In this document: piece after piece, positions 44,364 through 51,955 of the stretch
Numbering within the stretch: position 1 is the stretch's first letter
Layout: each line of letters starts with the position of its first letter
Assembly: GCF_900110925.1 (NCBI RefSeq)
Contig: NZ_FOFP01000005.1
Span: forward strand, 68,581-132,580
DNA: 64,000 nucleotides
Source: Pseudomonas cuatrocienegasensis
GTDB taxonomy: Bacteria > Pseudomonadota > Gammaproteobacteria > Pseudomonadales > Pseudomonadaceae
Direction of reading: 5' to 3'
The notes under the pieces: generated by a model
What the model saw: the letters and a program-made list of their open reading frames with translations, nothing else
What the model was told of the DNA's origin: nothing
Databases searched by the model: none
Made by a program: the position numbers and the translations under genes

Positions 44364-46127
44364 ATGGCCATCCTGCTTTCGGAACTGCAGAACGACCCGC
44401 GCAAGTACCGCATCGACGGGCTGTTCTTTCGCCGTGTCTACCAGCTCTGCCTACCCTACTGGACCCGCGCGGATGCCTGGAAATCCTGGCTGACCGTGGC
44501 CGGCATGCTGGCGATGATGAGCGCGTTCAGTGTTTCTGGTGCCTATATCTCGCAGGTCGGCGCCGACGTGACCAACGCCCTGGTCGACAAAAAGCCGGAA
44601 CTGTACTGGGGCCTGATCATCTGGCTGACCCTGCTGGGCCTCATGCGCTTCGCGGCAGGCTTGCTGCAGCAATTCGTCGGCGCCTATCTGGATCAGCATT
44701 GGTGGAAATGGCTGACCGGCTACCTGATGGACAACTACCTGGGGAAACGCACCTATTACGAGATCACTCTGGACGAGAAAATCGACAACCCCGACCAGCG
44801 CATTCAAGAGGAAGTCGGCCCGCTGTGCAGCACCGCCGCGATGGTGCCGTATCAGTTTTTCGGGTCGATCCTCGACATGAGCGTGCAGGGCTTCATCCTG
44901 ATGAGCATCTCCCCCGTGATGTTCATCAGCGTGCTGATTTTTGCGGTCTTCCAGACGGTGGTCACCCTGTACATCTACAAGCCCACCATCAAACAGAACT
45001 TCGACATCACCGTGGCCGAAGCCGACCTGCGTTATGGCCTGACCCATGTGCGTGATAACGCGGAAAATATCGCCTTCTATCAGGGCGAAGCCGTCGAACG
45101 CCAACACCTGCTGCTGCGTTTACGCAACGCCATCACCAAACAGATGCGCCTGGCCATCTACAGCCTCTACATGGGCATGATCGGCGAAGGCACCAGCCTG
45201 ATCTGGACAGCCCTGCCCCTGGTGATTCTCGTGCCGCTGTATTTCGCCGGCGATATCGACTACGGCACCATCGGCCAAGCCACCCTCTCGGCCGGCATGT
45301 TGCTGTCCAGCCTATCGCTGCTGATGAACTTCATTCCCTTGCTCAGCCAGGCCGTCCCACGCGCCATTCGCCTGGCCGAGATCCATGAAAAATTTATCGC
45401 GCTGCAACACAACAGCCCCAGCGGCGAGGGCGAAAAGCGTATTGACCTGCAGGCAGGCGACACGATCCGCCTGGAGCACGTCAGTCTGCAGACGCCTGGT
45501 GGCGAACAAGCCTTGGTGCGCGACCTCAACCTGGACCTGAAGATCGATGCGCGCCTGGTCATAATCGGCCGCACCGGCATCGGCAAAAGCTCGCTATTGC
45601 GTGCCATGGCTGGGCTCTGGAGACGCGGCGAAGGCCGCATCGTGCTGCCCGACGGTGAGCGCGACTGCCTGTTCCTGCCGCAACGGCCCTATACCTTCAA
45701 GAGCGATCTGCGCAGCCAATTGCTTTACCCCAATCTTGACGCCCAGGTCAGCGACCAGGAGCTGCAGGCGCTATTGAATAAGGTCGCCCTGGACAGTTTG
45801 CTGGAAAAACACGGTAGCCTGGATACAGTCAAGGACTGGGCCCGCGTTCTTTCCCTCGGCGAACAGCAACGCATCGCCTTTGCGCGCATTTTGTTACTGC
45901 GCCCACGCTACGTGTTTCTCGACGAGGCCAGCAGCGCCCTCGACCCCAGCACTGAAGCCAAGCTCTACCAAATGCTGGAAGACGAAGGCTTCAGTTACAT
46001 CAGTATCGGCCACCGTCCCAGCCTGTTGCGCTACCACACCGAAGCACTACGCCTGCTCGATGAGGGCAAGTGGCAACTCCTGCCCGCCACCTCGGTCCAG
46101 CTCACCGCCAACGAGGCTCAACTATGA
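44364..46127 (+). CDS. SbmA/BacA-YddA-like ABC transporter, second
   Basis: A 587-residue paralogue of the preceding transporter (both contain NDPRxxxxxGLFFRR and LCLPYWTRxDAWKSW near the N-terminus). Membrane-part motifs: DNYLGKRTYYEI, DNPDQRIQEEVGPL and VRDNAENIAFYQGE. ATPase: Walker A GRTGIGKSS, signature LSLGEQQRIAFARI, Walker B YVFLDEASSALD. Both ATPase sites look intact, so homodimers or a heterodimer with the first copy are possible. GGAG precedes the ATG; the gap to the first copy is 48 bases. Substrate unknown, peptide uptake inferred from family and context. Confidence 0.92.
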   Translation: MAILLSELQNDPRKYRIDGLFFRRVYQLCLPYWTRADAWKSWLTVAGMLAMMSAFSVSGAYISQVGADVTNALVDKKPELYWGLIIWLTLLGLMRFAAGLLQQFVGAYLDQHWWKWLTGYLMDNYLGKRTYYEITLDEKIDNPDQRIQEEVGPLCSTAAMVPYQFFGSILDMSVQGFILMSISPVMFISVLIFAVFQTVVTLYIYKPTIKQNFDITVAEADLRYGLTHVRDNAENIAFYQGEAVERQHLLLRLRNAITKQMRLAIYSLYMGMIGEGTSLIWTALPLVILVPLYFAGDIDYGTIGQATLSAGMLLSSLSLLMNFIPLLSQAVPRAIRLAEIHEKFIALQHNSPSGEGEKRIDLQAGDTIRLEHVSLQTPGGEQALVRDLNLDLKIDARLVIIGRTGIGKSSLLRAMAGLWRRGEGRIVLPDGERDCLFLPQRPYTFKSDLRSQLLYPNLDAQVSDQELQALLNKVALDSLLEKHGSLDTVKDWARVLSLGEQQRIAFARILLLRPRYVFLDEASSALDPSTEAKLYQMLEDEGFSYISIGHRPSLLRYHTEALRLLDEGKWQLLPATSVQLTANEAQL

Positions 46128-46235
46128 GCTCGTGGTAAACGCCAGCGCAGAAAATCCCAGAAAATGTGCAAACCCACTGAGGGAAATACAACCGCGGCTC
46201 GTTTACTCATTGACCCTGCTGCAAAGCAGGCCTAG

Positions 46236-47201
46236 ATGACAACCGTATGCGTGGCCCGAACGATGCCTCAAAAAAAACCTCACCACTCGTCCGCTGGCAA
46301 GCCACCCAGCAAGCGCAGCCAATTGCCCGTGCTGCTGGTGCTGCTCACCACCCTGGCAGCCCCTCTCATTGCGACAGCCGGGTCGGCTAGCGAGTCGCCG
46401 CCCATAACGGACATCGCTCCCACTGCCGTTGCTCCCGCAGTGACTGAAACGCCTGAGATGCCCCCTGAAGCGCTCCCCGAGATACCTGTGCAGCCTCCCG
46501 AAGCCGCGCACATCTCGGCCAAGCTGTCACCGCAGGACATGTACCAACAGGCCGATAGTGTGGTGCGGACCATCATGATTGTGCTGATGGGCTGCTCCGT
46601 ACTGAGCTGGACCATCTGGCTCGGCAAAGCCATGGAGCTTAGCCGACTGCACCAGCGCTTACGCACCAGCTTGAAAACACTCGGGGACATGCGTCGACTG
46701 CAAGAAACGAAAATCGTTGCCGACCCCATTGCCGCGAAAATGCTCGACATCGCCACCCTTGAAGTAGCCTCTGTGCGCAGAGAGGGTTACCTGATTGCCG
46801 AGACCCTCAACGAGCGCGTGGCAGCGCGCATCGGTCGGGTCGAGATGCAAGCAAGCAAAAAGCTCGCGTCGAATACCGGCATTCTCGCCTCCATCGCCGC
46901 CGTAGCACCCTTTGTCGGTCTGCTGGGCACGGTCTGGGGCATCATGAACAGCTTCACCAGCATCGCGCAGATGCAAACCACCAATCTCGCCGTGGTCGCG
47001 CCAGGCATCGCCGAAGCCCTGCTGGCCACAGCTATGGGGCTGTTTGCCGCGATCCCTGCGGTGGTGCTGTACAACATTCTAAGTCGTCAGGTCGGCAATT
47101 GCCGGGTTCAACTGGGCGACCTGTCGACCCAGGTGATGTGCCTACTCAGTCGCGAAGTGGACTACCTGCAACCTGTTCACTCTCTCAGCAAGGCGGTGTG
47201 A
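46236..47201 (+). CDS. exbB: ExbB-type proton-channel subunit of a dedicated TonB system
   Basis: A 321-residue ExbB of the long-N-terminus type. A cleavable signal peptide is likely (LPVLLVLLTTLAAPLIATA), followed by a Pro/Glu-rich periplasmic stretch and three membrane helices; the MotA/TolQ/ExbB channel signature is in ASIAAVAPFVGLLGTVWGIMNSF and GIAEALLATAMGLFAAIPAV. With ExbD it uses the proton gradient to energise TonB. It is encoded two bases before exbD, 108 bases after the second ABC gene. An in-frame ATG at 46263 is an alternative start; neither has a strong ribosome site. Confidence 0.93.
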   Translation: MTTVCVARTMPQKKPHHSSAGKPPSKRSQLPVLLVLLTTLAAPLIATAGSASESPPITDIAPTAVAPAVTETPEMPPEALPEIPVQPPEAAHISAKLSPQDMYQQADSVVRTIMIVLMGCSVLSWTIWLGKAMELSRLHQRLRTSLKTLGDMRRLQETKIVADPIAAKMLDIATLEVASVRREGYLIAETLNERVAARIGRVEMQASKKLASNTGILASIAAVAPFVGLLGTVWGIMNSFTSIAQMQTTNLAVVAPGIAEALLATAMGLFAAIPAVVLYNILSRQVGNCRVQLGDLSTQVMCLLSREVDYLQPVHSLSKAV

Positions 47202-47203
47202 CA

Positions 47204-47626
47204 ATGGCATTCAACCTCAATCACCAGGAGGACGATGTCGCGGAGTTGCGCGATATAAACGTCACCCCCTTCATCGACGTCATGCTGGTTTTGCTGATCA
47301 TCTTCATGGTCGCAGCGCCTTTGTCGACGGTAAACATGCCACTGGAGCTGCCCACCGCCGCCAGTTCCACCTCACCACCGCCGAAAGACCCGCTGATCGT
47401 CAGCCTCAAGAGCGACTTGTCCATGGCCTTGGGTGATCATCTGATCAGCCGCGCAGAACTTGCGCCGGCCCTTGAACAGCAAACCCAGGGCGACAAGGAC
47501 TCACGTATCTTTATTCGCGCCGACAAAAGCGTTTCCTATCAAGACCTGATAACCCTGATGGACATGCTCAGAGATGCCGGATACTTGAAAGTGGCGCTGA
47601 TCAGTCTCGACTCACCCGCCTCCTAG
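47204..47626 (+). CDS. exbD: ExbD-type subunit
   Basis: A 140-residue ExbD. The family signature with the essential membrane aspartate is ELRDINVTPFIDVMLVLLIIF, followed by a periplasmic domain ending in a DLITLMDMLRDAGYLKVALI segment. Start at ATG 47204, two bases after the exbB stop; the longer frame from 47099 lies within exbB. It acts with ExbB and TonB of the same operon to energise the receptor encoded in the opposite direction. Confidence 0.94.
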   Translation: MAFNLNHQEDDVAELRDINVTPFIDVMLVLLIIFMVAAPLSTVNMPLELPTAASSTSPPPKDPLIVSLKSDLSMALGDHLISRAELAPALEQQTQGDKDSRIFIRADKSVSYQDLITLMDMLRDAGYLKVALISLDSPAS

Positions 47627-47643
47627 AACAGCAGGAGATGGTT

Positions 47644-48447
47644 ATGGAACGAGACTGTTTCGGCAAACGAGCGCGCCTCTGGGCATGTAACCTTTCACTG
47701 TCTATTGCCCTGCATGGCGCCTTGTTGCTGTTGTTTTGCACGCAATGGCAGCCCCCGCCTGTCATCACCCCGGCGATGGCGCCACCGGCGGCCATGATGA
47801 TCGAGCTGAGCGCCATTGCCAGTGCCCCACCGACACCCCAGGTCGAGGTTGAAGAAGGCCCCGTGCAGATCGAGTCGCCCCCAGCCGCGCAACCGGAGCC
47901 CGACCCGGTCGAAGAGCCTGAGCCGAAACCAAAGCCAAAGCCCAAGGTGGAAAAACCCAAGATCGCAGCCCCCCCCAAGGTGGTGGAAAAGGCGCCGGCT
48001 GAAATCGCTGATACGCAACAAGACAAACGCGCACCTGTTGCCCAACAGCAAACAGCTGCGAAAACCACCTCAGCACCGGCCAGCCTACCCGCACCCGCGA
48101 AGACCGAGACCAAAGCCGAACAGCTTGGCCGCTCCAGCAACCTACCGAACAGCCAGGCGCAAACCTGGGAGAACGAATTGCTCGCAAAGCTGGAAAAGCT
48201 CAAGCGCTACCCGGGTTACGCCCAACGCATGAAACAGGAGGACATCATCTACCTGAAGTTCGCCCTGGACCGCTCGGGCCAGTTGCTGGACTACCGCATT
48301 GAAGCCAGCCGGGGTTATCAATTGTTGGACGCAGAGGTCCGTTCCTTGATACAACGGGCTACCCCATTTCCTCCACCGCCTGCGGAAATCCTTGGCGAAC
48401 GGATCGAACTGATGGTCCCCATCGAATTCGTTGTACGGCGTATTTAA
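47644..48447 (+). CDS. tonB: TonB energy-transducing protein
   Basis: A 267-residue TonB with a cytoplasmic stub, one anchor helix (LSLSIALHGALLLLFC, including the conserved Ser and His), a Pro-rich spacer with alternating PEP and PKP runs (residues about 80-110) and a C-terminal receptor-contacting domain beginning near LEKLKRYPGYAQRM. ATG 47644 is preferred because GGAG is seven bases upstream; ATG 47638 abuts it. A private TonB gene in the locus suggests that the receptor is served by its own energiser rather than by the main cellular TonB. Confidence 0.92.
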   Translation: MERDCFGKRARLWACNLSLSIALHGALLLLFCTQWQPPPVITPAMAPPAAMMIELSAIASAPPTPQVEVEEGPVQIESPPAAQPEPDPVEEPEPKPKPKPKVEKPKIAAPPKVVEKAPAEIADTQQDKRAPVAQQQTAAKTTSAPASLPAPAKTETKAEQLGRSSNLPNSQAQTWENELLAKLEKLKRYPGYAQRMKQEDIIYLKFALDRSGQLLDYRIEASRGYQLLDAEVRSLIQRATPFPPPPAEILGERIELMVPIEFVVRRI

Positions 48448-48558
48448 TATGTACGGCCATACAACAGACATAATAATTAAACACAACAACCACAGCCCAA
48501 CGGCCCTTCTCCACTCGGTTACTGCCCTAAACATACGTTGTATAAAGGGGGAACGACC

Positions 48559-49089
48559 TTGAGCGCACTTAACATGACTGAAATCGTTAACACTTTCTTG
48601 GAGATGCGACCAAATCTAGAACGCATCATCAGTCATCGAATGCACTGTCGTCATACCGCTCAGGACCTGACTCAGGAGTTGTATTTTCGTGTGCTGAGAA
48701 TTGCCAACGAATTACCCTCCCAGAGTGATGCCAGACGCTATCTGATCCGCATGGCGATCAACGCCGCCAACGATCACGTCCGGGTCGAAAATCGCAGGGT
48801 AGAACTGCTTATGGGCAATATCGGCTTGTTCGAAAACTACGGGAGCTGCCCGCAGGACAGTGCGCTTACTGACGAGCAAATCAAACTCGTCAGCAACGCC
48901 ATGCTGGAGCTGCCGAAAAAATGTCGTGACGTGCTCTACCTGAGCCGAGTCGAAGGCCTGACCCATGCGGAAATTGCCGAACGCCTCGGCGTTTCACGCA
49001 GCATGGTCGAGAAATATGCAGTGCGCGCCATAATCCATTGCCGTCACTGCTTGCAATCCCAAGACGCGGCCACCGAGACCAAACAGTGA
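48559..49089 (+). CDS. FecI-like ECF sigma factor
   Basis: A 176-residue iron-starvation-type extracytoplasmic-function sigma factor. Region 2 contains AQDLTQELYFRVLRI and YLIRMAINAANDHVR; region 4 contains VLYLSRVEGLTHAEIAERLGVSRSMVEKYAVRA as the promoter-recognition helix-turn-helix. The start is probably TTG 48559, because AGGGGG lies seven bases before it; the in-frame ATG 48574 has no ribosome site. It is followed by its FecR partner. Its expected targets are the divergent operons of this locus, including the receptor gene. Confidence 0.86.
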   Translation: MSALNMTEIVNTFLEMRPNLERIISHRMHCRHTAQDLTQELYFRVLRIANELPSQSDARRYLIRMAINAANDHVRVENRRVELLMGNIGLFENYGSCPQDSALTDEQIKLVSNAMLELPKKCRDVLYLSRVEGLTHAEIAERLGVSRSMVEKYAVRAIIHCRHCLQSQDAATETKQ

Positions 49090-49146
49090 CGAAGAGACGC
49101 CGCTGGCTCGTTATAGCCAGTAGTATCTCTTAGACAAGGAGCCCCC

Positions 49147-50136
49147 ATGCTTTCCGAAGAAGCCCACCCGCTGGTCAGCAGCATCGACGAAGAAGCGATT
49201 GAGTGGGTGGTACGCCTGACCTCCGGCGAAGCCTCTGCCGATACAGTCGCGCAGTATCAAGCCTGGGCAGACAGAAGCCCGGAACATGCACAAGCGGCGG
49301 CTAACGCACGGGCGCTATGGATCGGCTTGGGTAAAAGCCTGCCTAGCCTCCCAGCAGAACCCCCTGCCCCGCCCACGCTGGCACCCGGTCTCGCCCAGCC
49401 TGACGCGCGCCGTAGCAAGCGACGCTCCCTGCAGCTTTCGCTCGCTGCCAGCGTATTAGTCGCCGTACTCATGGGCACGCTCTACGGCTATCAGCGACAT
49501 GACCAGAACACCGAAGTCGGCCAACAGCGACTGATCACCCTCAGCGATGGCAGCCATGTCCAACTGGACACCGACACGGCTCTGGACATCAATTTCGCAG
49601 TGGCCAACCGGCATATAAGTCTGGCCCGCGGCGAGGCCTACTTTGACGTCCAGCACAACCCCCAACGACCGTTTATCGTGGATGCCGGCTTTGGTCAGAT
49701 CAGGGTATTGGGAACCGCTTTCTCGGTTCGCCGAGACGCTGACAACATCTGGGTCACGGTTACCCGGGGCAAAGTGCAAGTCAGTAGCAACGCGGTGCAC
49801 AAGCCACTCTACCTGACAGCCAACCAGCAATTGCACTTCAGCGAAACCGATCGCGACCCACACATCAATCACGTCGATACCGAGCAGGTTCTCGCCTGGC
49901 GCACGGGCCAGATTCAGTATGAAAACGGCTCCCTTGGCGAGGTTTTACAACAGTTGCAGCGTTACGATCGGCGCTACTGGATCATAGACAAAGAGCTGGC
50001 TGACAGCCTAAGGATCAGTACCAGCATCAACCTGAACAATATCGACGAATGGCTTAAAGGGCTGCAAACCACGCTGCCACTGAAGGTGACGCAGCTAGGC
50101 CCTATCGTTTGGCTCAGACGCAACCAAACGCTGTAA
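49147..50136 (+). CDS. FecR-like anti-sigma factor / signal transducer
   Basis: A 329-residue FecR protein. An N-terminal DUF4880 anti-sigma domain (EEAIEWVVRLTSGEASADTV...YQAWADRSPEHAQA) is followed by a transmembrane helix near 100-120 (LSLAASVLVAVLMGTLYGY) and a periplasmic FecR domain (SDGSHVQLDTDTALDI, HISLARGEAYFDV, IRVLGTAFSVRR) with a C-terminal STN-like extension (GSLGEVLQQLQRYD...ISTSINLNN). It should relay receptor occupancy to the sigma factor encoded just upstream. It converges with the Lrp gene, 21 bases away. Confidence 0.93.
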   Translation: MLSEEAHPLVSSIDEEAIEWVVRLTSGEASADTVAQYQAWADRSPEHAQAAANARALWIGLGKSLPSLPAEPPAPPTLAPGLAQPDARRSKRRSLQLSLAASVLVAVLMGTLYGYQRHDQNTEVGQQRLITLSDGSHVQLDTDTALDINFAVANRHISLARGEAYFDVQHNPQRPFIVDAGFGQIRVLGTAFSVRRDADNIWVTVTRGKVQVSSNAVHKPLYLTANQQLHFSETDRDPHINHVDTEQVLAWRTGQIQYENGSLGEVLQQLQRYDRRYWIIDKELADSLRISTSINLNNIDEWLKGLQTTLPLKVTQLGPIVWLRRNQTL

Positions 50137-50157
50137 GCGTCCCGTGGCGAGCGCAGC

Positions 50158-50619
50158 TTATCGGCAGTAGTCCAGCGGCAACTGGGTCGTGCATTTAATC
50201 TGCTCCATGGCAAAACTCGAACTGATATCCGACAGCCCCGGGATCTCGATCAGACGCTTGTACACCGCGTCATAGGCTGCGATATCGGGCACCGTCAGCC
50301 GCAGCAGATAGTCGGTATCTCCCGCCATCCGATAGAACTCGACCACCTCGGCAATCGCCGCCACCTGCTGGTGGAACTGTTCCAGCCAAGCACTGTTGTG
50401 CTGGCTAGTGCGGATCGAAACAAAGACATTCACCCCCACGTTCAGCTGCTTCGGCTCCAGAAGCGCCACCCGTCCGCGAATAACCCCCGCCTCCTCCAGC
50501 TTCTGGATGCGCCGCCAACAGGCTGTGGTGCCCAGGGCTATCTGCTCGGCAATTTCGCTCACCGCCTGGGTGCAGTCGCGCTGCAGGATATCGAGAATCT
50601 GCCGATCGAACTTATCCAT
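50158..50619 (-). CDS. Lrp/AsnC family transcriptional regulator
   Basis: A 153-residue regulator. The helix-turn-helix is ISEIAEQIALGTTACWRRIQKLEEAGVI-like (AVSEIAEQIALGTTACWRRI), followed by the RAM ligand-binding domain with VVEFYRMAGDTDYLLRLTV. Start at ATG 50619 (MDKFDRQILDILQRD); a GTG four codons earlier is possible. It is divergent from the cystathionine beta-lyase-like gene, and two dyads between them are likely operators, suggesting it controls itself and that gene in response to an amino acid. Confidence 0.92.
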   Translation of the reverse strand: MDKFDRQILDILQRDCTQAVSEIAEQIALGTTACWRRIQKLEEAGVIRGRVALLEPKQLNVGVNVFVSIRTSQHNSAWLEQFHQQVAAIAEVVEFYRMAGDTDYLLRLTVPDIAAYDAVYKRLIEIPGLSDISSSFAMEQIKCTTQLPLDYCR

Positions 50620-50635
50620 GGCCAAACCCACGTTT

Positions 50636-50654
50636 ATTAGAAAAATATTCTAAT
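50636..50654. promoter_or_regulatory. candidate Lrp-type operator, site 1
   Basis: ATTAGAA-AAATA-TTCTAAT: perfect 7-base arms around 5 bases, immediately upstream of the Lrp start. AT-rich 15 to 19-base dyads are typical Lrp/AsnC sites. A weaker copy (TAGAA-TTT-TTCTA) is at 50707-50719. Confidence 0.6.
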
Positions 50655-50706
50655 AAAGCTACGTAAAGCAGGTTCATAAAGCAAAATTATCCGCTGCAAT
50701 CAGTAA

Positions 50707-50719
50707 TAGAATTTTTCTA
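50707..50719. promoter_or_regulatory. candidate Lrp-type operator, site 2
   Basis: TAGAA-TTT-TTCTA, with the same half-site as site 1 (TAGAA/TTCTA), 24 bases before the start of the downstream PLP enzyme gene and about 68 bases centre to centre from site 1, near six helical turns. Confidence 0.5.
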
Positions 50720-50743
50720 CACCCCCCCACTGAGCGGCTCGGC

Positions 50744-51940
50744 ATGGCGTATCCAGACACGCAGATAATCTCCACCGGGAGAACCCCAGAGCGCTTTGCC
50801 GGCATGGTCAATACGCCGGTCTTTCGCGGCTCGACCATCCTCGCCAAAGACTTCGAAAGCTGGGAGACCTCGACCTCCAGCGATAACCCTTACTCGTTGT
50901 ATTGCCGCTTCGGCACACCCACTACCCAGTCTCTGGAAACGGCCATGGCCGAACTCGAAGGCGGCTACGCCAGCCTGGTCTATCCCTCCGGGTTGTCAGC
51001 TTGTACCCATGCCCTGCTGGCCTTTGTCACCAGTGGCGGCCATGCGCTGCTCAGTGACAATATTTACGGCCCAACACGGCACTTTGCCGACCACGTACTG
51101 ACGCGCCTGGGTGTGCAGGTGAGCTATTTCGACCCCAGCGACCTGCAGGACCTGGAAAAAAACCTGCGTGCGACGACCCAAGTCGTGTTCGTCGAGTCGC
51201 CCGGTTCACTCACCTTCGAGATAGGCGACATCTCGGCCATCGCCGCGCGCACGCACTCCATGGGCGCCTACCTGCTGCTCGACAACACCTGGGCCTCACC
51301 GCTGTACTTCAAACCCTTCGAGCATGCCGTGGATGTGTCCGTGCATTCAGCCACCAAATACATCGTTGGCCATTCCGATGCACTGCTCGGTGTCGCCACC
51401 GCCAATGCCCGCGCCTGGGACAAACTGCGCAGCACCACCCATGCCTGTGGTGAGACCGCCGGTGCCGACGATGTCTACCTGGCCCTACGCGGCCTGCGCA
51501 GCATGGCCGTAAGGCTTCGCCAGCACTGGCAGAACGGCCTGGCACTCGCCGAAGATCTCCAGCAACACGCCGCCATTGCCCAGGTCCACCACCCTGCGCT
51601 GCCCAGCCATCGCAGCTATGCGCTGTGGCAACGCGACTTCCTCGGCGCCAGCGGGCTGTTTTCGTTCGAGCTGAAACGCTCGGACCATGACTACCTGCAA
51701 CGCTTCTTCGATGCCCTCCAGCATTTCGGCATCGGATTGTCCTGGGGCGGCTACGAAAGCCTGGTACTCCCCGTGGGGACGCCGTTGCGCAGTACGCGCC
51801 CCTGGTCGGGGCAGGGCTATCTGGTGCGCCTGCATGCAGGCCTGGAAGACCTCCGCGATCTACAGGCCGACCTGCATCGTGCGCTCGACCTTGCCGAGGC
51901 GACCCTTACGGTCAGCGTCGCCTCGAACCCCACGGCCTGA
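50744..51940 (+). CDS. metC: PLP-dependent cystathionine beta-lyase-like enzyme
   Basis: A 398-residue enzyme of the Cys/Met-metabolism PLP family. The internal-aldimine lysine is in VHSATKYIVGHSD, and the family motifs NPYSLYCRFGTPTTQSLE, SGLSACTHALLAF and DNTWASPLYFKPFEHAVDV are present. By the pattern of these motifs (notably SATKY-GHSD and YGG-xES-like GGYESL) it fits bacterial MetC, which cleaves cystathionine to homocysteine, pyruvate and ammonia. Other C-S lyases of the family, acting for example on cysteine conjugates, cannot be excluded. It is divergent from an Lrp regulator and 15 bases upstream of a peptidase gene. Confidence 0.85.
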   Translation: MAYPDTQIISTGRTPERFAGMVNTPVFRGSTILAKDFESWETSTSSDNPYSLYCRFGTPTTQSLETAMAELEGGYASLVYPSGLSACTHALLAFVTSGGHALLSDNIYGPTRHFADHVLTRLGVQVSYFDPSDLQDLEKNLRATTQVVFVESPGSLTFEIGDISAIAARTHSMGAYLLLDNTWASPLYFKPFEHAVDVSVHSATKYIVGHSDALLGVATANARAWDKLRSTTHACGETAGADDVYLALRGLRSMAVRLRQHWQNGLALAEDLQQHAAIAQVHHPALPSHRSYALWQRDFLGASGLFSFELKRSDHDYLQRFFDALQHFGIGLSWGGYESLVLPVGTPLRSTRPWSGQGYLVRLHAGLEDLRDLQADLHRALDLAEATLTVSVASNPTA

Positions 51941-51955
51941 AGTGAAGCGAAAACC

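Noticed and set aside
48448-48558. Fur box before the FecI-like gene
   Set aside because: Only loose AT-rich resemblance (CATAATAATTAA); too few matches to the 19-base consensus to claim.
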